In this document: piece by piece, positions 41,903 to 46,556 of the stretch
How positions within the stretch are numbered: position 1 is the first letter of the stretch
How the letters are laid out: each line of letters starts with the position of its first letter
NCBI GenBank assembly: GCA_902805775.1
Contig: CADCUB010000052.1
Location: 66,666-113,221 of the forward strand
DNA length: 46,556 bases
Source: an uncultured Frankineae bacterium
GTDB taxonomy: Bacteria > Actinomycetota > Actinomycetes > Mycobacteriales > SCTD01
Direction: 5' to 3'
Notes under the pieces: generated by a model
Told to the model about the DNA's origin: nothing
Databases searched by the model: none
The model's input: only the letters and a program-made list of their open reading frames with translations
Made by a program: the position numbers and the translations under genes

Positions 41903-42595
41903 TCAGGCCTCGCGGTCCAGCCCGAGTGCGGCGCTCGCTTCCGGGTCGTAGCGGTGCAGGAAGCCGTAGGCCCAGGCCAGCTTGTCGCTGACACGCTGCC
42001 CCTTCGGCTGCGCAGTGCTCCACAGCTCGAGGTTGTCCGGCCGGTTGTCGAGGCGATCGCCGTTGCGGTGGTGCACGGTCTCGTCAGCAGTCAGTGGGCG
42101 GCCGAGCATCCCGGCCATGACCAGCCGGTGCTCGAACTCCCTGGTCCGCCCGGGTGGGACCAGGTGGCGGCGCTCCGGCGTCACGACGACCATCCAGTAG
42201 CCGTGGCTGATCGAGCCCTGGCCGGCGTGCTCTCGCACGGCGCCGCCGGCCTGGACGTCCCCGTGCTGCCGGAGCCGGTTGTAGTGGGCCCGGCAGTACG
42301 TCGAGCTGTGCCGCCCCCGCTCGCAGCCGGTCACGGCGCACCGGTCCTCCAGCGGCCGGCGGAGTGGGACGTCAGCCCGCACGTCGCCAGTCCGGTACCA
42401 GCGGACGTAGTGCCCGTGGCACATCCCGCGTGTCACCGCACGCCGGTCGCAGCCCTGGACGGAGCACGCAGCGGGTGCGAGGTCCTGCTCGGCCTTCCCG
42501 TGCCGTTGCCACTGCTTGTAGTGCCTCGCGCAGAGCTCCCGCGCGTAGACCTGTCGCTCGCAGTCTGCGACTGCGCAGACGCGTCCGTCCGTCAC
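41903..42595 (-). CDS. HNH endonuclease with three N-terminal zinc-finger-like repeats
   Basis: The C-terminal half is an HNH nuclease of the homing/phage type: FEHRLVMAGMLGRPL, then TVHHRNGDRLDNRPDNLELW, with all three catalytic-motif residues present. The N-terminal half has three regular units of C-x4-C-x9-C-x2-H (for example CAVADC to CARH, then CSVQGC to CHGH, then CAVTGC to CRAH), each able to hold one zinc ion and probably to bind DNA. GTG at 42595 has GGAGG 7 nt upstream, giving 230 residues. GTG at 42637 would add 14. It is inserted between the conserved tRNA-Glu and leuR, facing the tRNA. The target is unknown. Phage or homing origin is likely but no repeats mark its ends. Confidence 0.82.
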   Translation of the reverse strand: MTDGRVCAVADCERQVYARELCARHYKQWQRHGKAEQDLAPAACSVQGCDRRAVTRGMCHGHYVRWYRTGDVRADVPLRRPLEDRCAVTGCERGRHSSTYCRAHYNRLRQHGDVQAGGAVREHAGQGSISHGYWMVVVTPERRHLVPPGRTREFEHRLVMAGMLGRPLTADETVHHRNGDRLDNRPDNLELWSTAQPKGQRVSDKLAWAYGFLHRYDPEASAALGLDREA

Positions 42596-42696
42596 GCCGA
42601 CCACCTCCGACACCACGGTGTCGCGGAGGTACGACACTCCCGGCGACCGTCCACAGGCGCCGGCCTCCCCACGGAGCGCCCAGGCGTCCGGGGGTA

Positions 42697-42921
42697 TTAC
42701 CGCACGACCGTGAGCCGGGCCGGCGTCGTGCGGAGGCGCAGCTCCTCCGCCGTTCCCCAGGATCCCTGCAGCGCGTCGAGCAGCGCCGCGGGCAGGTGCC
42801 GCACCGGCGCCTCGGCGACGGCGCGGACCGCGGCCGCGGCGGCGGCTCGGCGGACGGCGAGGTCCACGACGCGGTCCTCGGCGGCAGCGGCGGCGGCGAC
42901 CGGCAGGGCGATGAGCGGCAC
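42697..42921 (-). CDS. Small alanine-rich hypothetical protein (doubtful)
   Basis: A 74-residue frame begins at GTG 42921 with AAGGA 8 nt upstream on the minus strand. It is about one-third alanine in its first half, then carries a more mixed segment (HLPAALLDALQGSWGTAEELRL). Frames of this kind arise easily in very GC-rich DNA, and no family was recognised. Position between the HNH gene and leuR, on the same strand as both, makes it a candidate small gene rather than a certain one. Confidence 0.35.
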   Translation of the reverse strand: MPLIALPVAAAAAAEDRVVDLAVRRAAAAAAVRAVAEAPVRHLPAALLDALQGSWGTAEELRLRTTPARLTVVR

Positions 42922-42963
42922 AGCGGACGTCCTTGCGTGAGGGGGAGCTCCAGGGTGCAGCTC

Positions 42964-42979
42964 GGCGCCGCCCGGCGCC
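42964..42979 (-). terminator. Possible hairpin terminator after leuR
   Basis: GGCGCC (42964-42969) and GGCGCC (42974-42979) form a 6-bp all-GC stem around GCCC, about 50 nt past the leuR stop. It is short and lacks a T tract. Confidence 0.35.
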
Positions 42980-43030
42980 ATGGCCCGTCGGGACGGTTCG
43001 AGGCGGTTCGCCTGACTAGTCCCCGGGTCC

Positions 43031-43723
43031 CTACGGGCGGCTGAGCTCGGCTGCGGCGCCGCCGACGGCCTCGGCGTGCAGCCGGCCGGGGGAGCGGGTG
43101 AGCCGCTCGAGCGGGCCCGACACGCTGACCGCGGCGAGCACCCGTCCGTCCCGCGCGCGCACGGGCGCCGACACCGACGCGACGCCCGCCTCGCGCTCGG
43201 CGACCGAGTGCGCCCACCCCCGGCGCCGCACCTCCGCCAGCGTGCGCGGGGTGAAGGCCGCGGCGCGCACGAGCGGGTCCTCGGGCGTCCAGGCCAGCAG
43301 CACCTGAGCCGCGGAGCCGGCGGTCAGCGGCAGCGCGCTGCCGACCGGGACGGTGTCGCGCAGCCCGCTGCCGCGCTCAGCGGCGGCGACGCACACCCGG
43401 CGGTCGCCCTGGCGGCGGTACAGCTGCGCGCTCTCGCCGGTGACGTCACGCAGGCGGGCGAGGACCGTCGGCGCCCGCTCGAGCAGCGCGTCCCCTGCGC
43501 CGCCGCCGGCGAGCTCGGCCAGGCGTGGTCCGATGCGCCAGCGGCCCTCGCGGTCGCGGGCCAGCATGCGGTGCACCTCCAGTGCCACCGCCAGGCGGTG
43601 CGCGGTCGCACGGGACAGCCCGGTGCGGTCGACGAGGGCGGCGAGCGTCCCTGCGCCGCCCTCCACCGCCTGCAGCACCAGAACGGACTTGTCCAGGACG
43701 CCGACTCCGCTACTCTGTTCCAC
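43031..43723 (-). CDS. leuR: IclR-family regulator of leucine/branched-chain genes (LeuR/NdgR/LtbR type)
   Basis: This 230-residue regulator has an N-terminal winged helix-turn-helix ([20 protein letters not shown], then [16 protein letters not shown]) and an IclR effector domain containing [20 protein letters not shown] and [18 protein letters not shown]. Orthologues divergent from leuCD are known as NdgR in Streptomyces and LtbR in Corynebacterium, where they control leuCD and other amino acid genes. The GTG start at 43723 is 6 nt from TAGTGT, so it is probably leaderless. A 16-bp element over that -10 suggests autoregulation, and copies lie at ilvB and leuB. Confidence 0.93.
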   Translation of the reverse strand: MEQSSGVGVLDKSVLVLQAVEGGAGTLAALVDRTGLSRATAHRLAVALEVHRMLARDREGRWRIGPRLAELAGGGAGDALLERAPTVLARLRDVTGESAQLYRRQGDRRVCVAAAERGSGLRDTVPVGSALPLTAGSAAQVLLAWTPEDPLVRAAAFTPRTLAEVRRRGWAHSVAEREAGVASVSAPVRARDGRVLAAVSVSGPLERLTRSPGRLHAEAVGGAAAELSRP

Positions 43724-43727
43724 GTAC

Positions 43728-43743
43728 TGACACTACTGTCTCA
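43728..43743. promoter_or_regulatory. 16-bp operator between leuR and leuC
   Basis: TGACACTACTGTCTCA lies 5 bp from the leuR start and 10 bp from the leuC ATG. It agrees with the leuB element in TG-A-AC and CTGTCTCA. On the minus strand the leuR -10 TAGTGT (43735-43730) lies within it. On the plus strand TACTGT (43734-43739) and TACTCT (43711-43716) are candidate leuC -10s. A bound LeuR could therefore control both genes. Confidence 0.65.
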
Positions 43744-43752
43744 CGCACTGGG

Positions 43753-45162
43753 ATGGCAACGATGGCCAGGACGCTCGCCGAGAAGGTCTGGGACGCGCAC
43801 GTCGTCCGTCGGGCGGAGGGCGAGCCCGACCTGCTCTACATCGACCTCCACCTCGTGCACGAGGTGACCAGCCCGCAGGCCTTCGACGGCCTGCGCCTGG
43901 CCGGGCGCCCCCTGCGCCGGCCCGACCTGACGCTGGCCACCGAGGACCACAACGTCCCCACCGACTCGCTGGTCATCGAGGACCCCACCAGCCGGACCCA
44001 GGTCGAGACGCTGCGCGCCAACTGCGCCGAGTTCGGCGTGCGGCTGCACTCCATGGGCGACGCCCAGCAGGGGATCGTGCACGTCATCGGCCCCCAGCTC
44101 GGCGTGACCCAGCCCGGCATGACCATCGTCTGCGGCGACAGCCACACCAGCACGCACGGCGCCTTCGGCGCCCTGGCCTTCGGCATCGGCACGAGCGAGG
44201 TCGAGCACGTCCTCGCCACGCAGACCCTGCCGGCCGTGCGCCCGAGGACGATGGCCGTGACCGTCGAGGGCGCGCTGCAGCCCGGTGTCACCGCCAAGGA
44301 CCTCGTCCTCGCCCTCATCGCGCAGGTGGGCACCGGCGGCGGGCAGGGCCACGTCGTCGAGTACCGCGGCGAGGCGGTCCGCGGGCTGTCGATGGAGGGC
44401 CGCATGACGGTGTGCAACATGAGCATCGAGTGGGGCGCCAAGGCCGGCATGATCGCCCCCGACGAGACGACGTACGCCTATCTCGCCGGCCGCGACCACG
44501 CCCCGGCCGGCGCCGACTGGGACGCGGCCGTCGCCGCCTGGGACGCGCTGCGCACCGACGCGGACGCGACGTACGACAAGGAGGTCTTCCTCGACGCGAG
44601 CGCGGTGACGCCGTTCGTCACGTGGGGGACCAACCCCGGCCAGGGGGTGGCTCTCGGCGACACCGTCCCCGACCCGGCGGCGCTGCCCGCGGGCGCGGAG
44701 CGCGACGCCGCCGAGCGCGCGCTGCAGTACATGGACCTCACGCCCGGCACGCCGATGCGCGAGATCGCCGTCGACACCGTCTTCCTCGGCTCGTGCACCA
44801 ACGGGCGCATGGAGGACCTGCGGGCGGCGGCGGAGGTCGTGCGGGGCCGCCGCGTCGCGCACGGCGTGCGCGCGATGGTCGTCCCCGGCTCGATGCTGGT
44901 GAAGCTGCAGGCCGAGCGCGAGGGCCTCGACGCCGTCTTCCGCGACGCCGGCTTCGACTGGCGCAACGCCGGCTGCTCCATGTGCCTGGGGATGAACCCC
45001 GACATCCTGCAGCCCGGTGAGCGCTGCGCCTCCACGTCCAACCGCAACTTCGAGGGACGTCAGGGCAGGGGCGGCCGTACGCACCTCGTCAGCCCGCAGG
45101 TCGCGGCCGCGACCGCCCTCACCGGCCGCCTCGCGGCGCCCGCCGACCTGCAGGAGGCCTGA
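43753..45162 (+). CDS. leuC: 3-Isopropylmalate dehydratase large subunit
   Basis: LeuC is the aconitase-type subunit that holds the 4Fe-4S cluster and, with LeuD, isomerises 2- to 3-isopropylmalate. It also acts on citramalate from CimA. The cluster ligands can be placed: C348 in [14 protein letters not shown], and C408 and C411 in [23 protein letters not shown] and [22 protein letters not shown] are family hallmarks. It is 469 residues from ATG 43753. ATG 43762 is a close alternative. leuD follows 1 nt later. Confidence 0.97.
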   Translation: MATMARTLAEKVWDAHVVRRAEGEPDLLYIDLHLVHEVTSPQAFDGLRLAGRPLRRPDLTLATEDHNVPTDSLVIEDPTSRTQVETLRANCAEFGVRLHSMGDAQQGIVHVIGPQLGVTQPGMTIVCGDSHTSTHGAFGALAFGIGTSEVEHVLATQTLPAVRPRTMAVTVEGALQPGVTAKDLVLALIAQVGTGGGQGHVVEYRGEAVRGLSMEGRMTVCNMSIEWGAKAGMIAPDETTYAYLAGRDHAPAGADWDAAVAAWDALRTDADATYDKEVFLDASAVTPFVTWGTNPGQGVALGDTVPDPAALPAGAERDAAERALQYMDLTPGTPMREIAVDTVFLGSCTNGRMEDLRAAAEVVRGRRVAHGVRAMVVPGSMLVKLQAEREGLDAVFRDAGFDWRNAGCSMCLGMNPDILQPGERCASTSNRNFEGRQGRGGRTHLVSPQVAAATALTGRLAAPADLQEA

Positions 45163-45163
45163 C

Positions 45164-45760
45164 GTGCGCGCCATCACCACCCACACCGGCCGGGCCGTCC
45201 CGCTGCGCCGCAGCGACGTCGACACCGACCAGATCATCCCGAGCGACTGGCTCAAGCGGGTCGAGCGCACCGGCTTCGGCGCCGGTCTGTTCAGCGAGTG
45301 GCGCGCCGACCCCGGCTTCGTGCTCGCGCAGCCGCGGTACGACGGCGCCAGCGTCCTGGTCGCCGGGGAGAACTTCGGCACCGGCTCGTCGCGCGAGCAC
45401 GCGGTGTGGGCCCTGCAGGACTACGGCTTCGCCGCCGTGGTGAGCCCGCGCTTCGGCGACATCTTCCGCAACAACGCCCTCAAGGGCGGTCTGGTCCCGG
45501 TGCAGCTGACGGCCGACGAGGTGAGCCGGCTCTGGGGGCTGGTCGAGGCCGACCCGTCCCTCGAGGTGACGGTCGACCTGGCCGCCCGCGAGCTGCGCGC
45601 CGGTGACCTGGTCGCCGGCTTCCCGCTCGACGACTTCACCCGCTGGCGGCTGATGGAGGGCCTGGACGACATCGGGCTGACGCTGCGCCACGAGGCGGAG
45701 ATCTCGGCGTACGAGGCGGATCGGCCGTCGTACCTGCCCTCCACCACCGTGCGGGGATGA
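45164..45760 (+). CDS. leuD: 3-Isopropylmalate dehydratase small subunit
   Basis: LeuD supplies the mobile swivel domain of isopropylmalate isomerase. The 198 residues show [19 protein letters not shown], the [21 protein letters not shown] substrate loop and [22 protein letters not shown] at 45164 has AGGAGG 7 nt upstream and follows leuC by 1 nt. Its stop overlaps the next small ORF (ATGA). Confidence 0.97.
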   Translation: MRAITTHTGRAVPLRRSDVDTDQIIPSDWLKRVERTGFGAGLFSEWRADPGFVLAQPRYDGASVLVAGENFGTGSSREHAVWALQDYGFAAVVSPRFGDIFRNNALKGGLVPVQLTADEVSRLWGLVEADPSLEVTVDLAARELRAGDLVAGFPLDDFTRWRLMEGLDDIGLTLRHEAEISAYEADRPSYLPSTTVRG

Positions 45761-45993
45761 GCGGGGACGACCTCGCGGCCGCGCTGGCCGTCCGGCTGCG
45801 GGACGCCCACCGCCGGGTCGCGACGTGGCCGGGTCCTGACGATCAGAAGGCCCGTCTGACAAGGCGTCTGATCGCCCTGACCGACGCCTCGAAGCACGAC
45901 CTGCACCGGGCGTCGGTGCGGCTCGAGCGGCTGCTGGCCGACCTCGACGCAGGCCGGCTCCCCGCCGGCGACGGTGACGAGCCGGACCGGTGA
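45757..45993 (+). CDS. Small uncharacterised protein coupled to leuD
   Basis: This 78-residue protein is rich in Arg, Asp and Leu and is predicted to be almost entirely helical ([22 protein letters not shown], then [14 protein letters not shown]). It has no membrane segment, cysteine or recognised motif. The ATG overlaps the leuD stop by 4 bp, so it is translationally coupled to leuCD. It lies between leuD and the HU gene, which are adjacent in mycobacteria. The sequence reads like a real small helical protein, but the function is unknown. Confidence 0.65.
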   Translation: MSGDDLAAALAVRLRDAHRRVATWPGPDDQKARLTRRLIALTDASKHDLHRASVRLERLLADLDAGRLPAGDGDEPDR

Positions 45994-46037
45994 GGCCGAA
46001 AGCCCTGCAGGACACGCATTCCGCTGCACCAAGGTCA

Positions 46038-46066
46038 TTGTGGAGACGGTCCGTGCGCCCTACCGT
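46038..46066 (+). promoter_or_regulatory. Predicted promoter of the HU gene
   Basis: TTGTGG (46038-46043) and TACCGT (46061-46066) are separated by 17 bp. A start near 46073 leaves a ~40-nt leader with GAAGGGA shortly before the GTG at 46114. Confidence 0.6.
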
Positions 46067-46113
46067 CTGCGGCCAGGGGCACGTCGCCTCGTCGCCCGTC
46101 GAAGGGACACGCC

Positions 46114-46556
46114 GTGAACAAGTCGGACTTGATCGAGGTCGTCAGCCAGCGGCTCGGTGACCGCAGGACGGCGAGCACCGCCGTGGAGGCGGTCGTGGAC
46201 GCGATCACGCGGGCCGTGGCCAAGGGCGAGAAGGTCGGCATCTCGGGGTTCGGCGTCTTCGAGCCGGTCGACCGCGCGGCCCGCACCGCCCGCAACCCGA
46301 CCACCGGCGCGGCGGTGAAGCTCAGCAAGACGCGGGTGCCCAAGTTCCGCCCGGGTCAGGGCTTCAAGGACATCGTCAGCGGCGCCAAGGAGGTCGACCC
46401 GGTCTCGGGCGCGCGAGCGGTCACCGCGCGGGCAGGCGTGCCGAGGACTCCGCGGGCGCCGCAGACGGACGACGCGGCGACGGCGCAGCCCGCTGCCGCT
46501 GCCCGGACGAGGAGGGCGCCGGCCGCCGCTCCGGCCGCGCGCGCGACCAGGGCGGC
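46114..46556 (+). CDS. hup: DNA-binding protein HU with basic C-terminal tail (3' end outside window)
   Basis: HU bends and compacts DNA in the nucleoid. Residues 1-95 are a normal HU domain: [41 protein letters not shown] and the tip RNPTTGAAV, ending [14 protein letters not shown]. From about residue 100 the sequence becomes Ala/Pro/Arg-rich ([14 protein letters not shown]), the start of a long basic tail as in mycobacterial HupB and Streptomyces HupS. The frame is still open at the window end. The neighbouring leuCD is conserved. Confidence 0.93.
   Translation, partial: MNKSDLIEVVSQRLGDRRTASTAVEAVVDAITRAVAKGEKVGISGFGVFEPVDRAARTARNPTTGAAVKLSKTRVPKFRPGQGFKDIVSGAKEVDPVSGARAVTARAGVPRTPRAPQTDDAATAQPAAAARTRRAPAAAPAARATRA

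Overview
This is a chromosomal window from a very GC-rich actinobacterium. The evidence is very strong G/C bias at third codon positions, frequent GTG starts, many 4-bp stop/start overlaps (GTGA or ATGA), TANNNT -10 elements placed 6-8 nt before start codons, and gene order known from Mycobacterium and Streptomyces. The order cannot be fixed from sequence alone. No insertion sequence, prophage, CRISPR array or rRNA was seen. The only accessory-looking locus is an HNH endonuclease gene beside tRNA-Glu.

Layout. (1) 1-6012, plus strand: end of etfA, a strong hairpin, then iscS-mnmA-MetE-like-ligA, each overlapping or abutting the next. (2) 6082-9341, minus strand: glpK-glpD with a readable promoter near 9428-9456. 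(3) 9553-14120: an ACT-domain gene on the minus strand, divergent from gatC-gatA-(SRPBCC gene)-gatB. The SRPBCC gene is embedded in the amidotransferase operon. (4) 14132-17064, minus strand: YihY-type membrane protein, sugar-dehydrogenase lipoprotein, PH-domain protein. (5) 17128-33789: branched-chain amino acid (BCAA) and serine genes ilvD, ilvB-ilvN-ilvC, serA, leuA, leuB and ilvE, interspersed with an APH-like kinase, a secreted metalloprotease-like protein, an alpha/beta hydrolase and a ZIP-like transporter. (6) 33875-37395: a CBS-pair protein, then a compact set of two esterases and an ATP-grasp protein. (7) 37594-41830: cimA, a fumarylacetoacetase-family gene, gltX, tRNA-Gln(CTG), tRNA-Glu(CTC). 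(8) 41903-46556: HNH gene, a small doubtful ORF, the IclR-family regulator leuR divergent from leuC-leuD, a small unknown ORF, and the start of an HU gene.

The genes combine into an almost complete valine, leucine and isoleucine pathway: IlvBN, IlvC, IlvD and IlvE, LeuA, LeuB and LeuCD, and CimA as a threonine-independent entry to isoleucine. Three layers of control can be read directly. A near-identical 16-bp inverted repeat (TGRGACGGCTGTCTCA type) sits at the promoters of ilvB, leuB and leuR/leuC. A leader peptide, [13 protein letters not shown], and a textbook terminator precede ilvB. A leucine-rich leader peptide, [16 protein letters not shown], precedes leuA. Leaderless initiation appears common here.

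The candidates closest to an undescribed system are the esterase/esterase/ATP-grasp operon at 34329-37395 and the shared operator network centred on the IclR regulator. No gap longer than about 300 bases lacks a gene. The longest, 19886-20168, holds the ilvB leader and attenuator.
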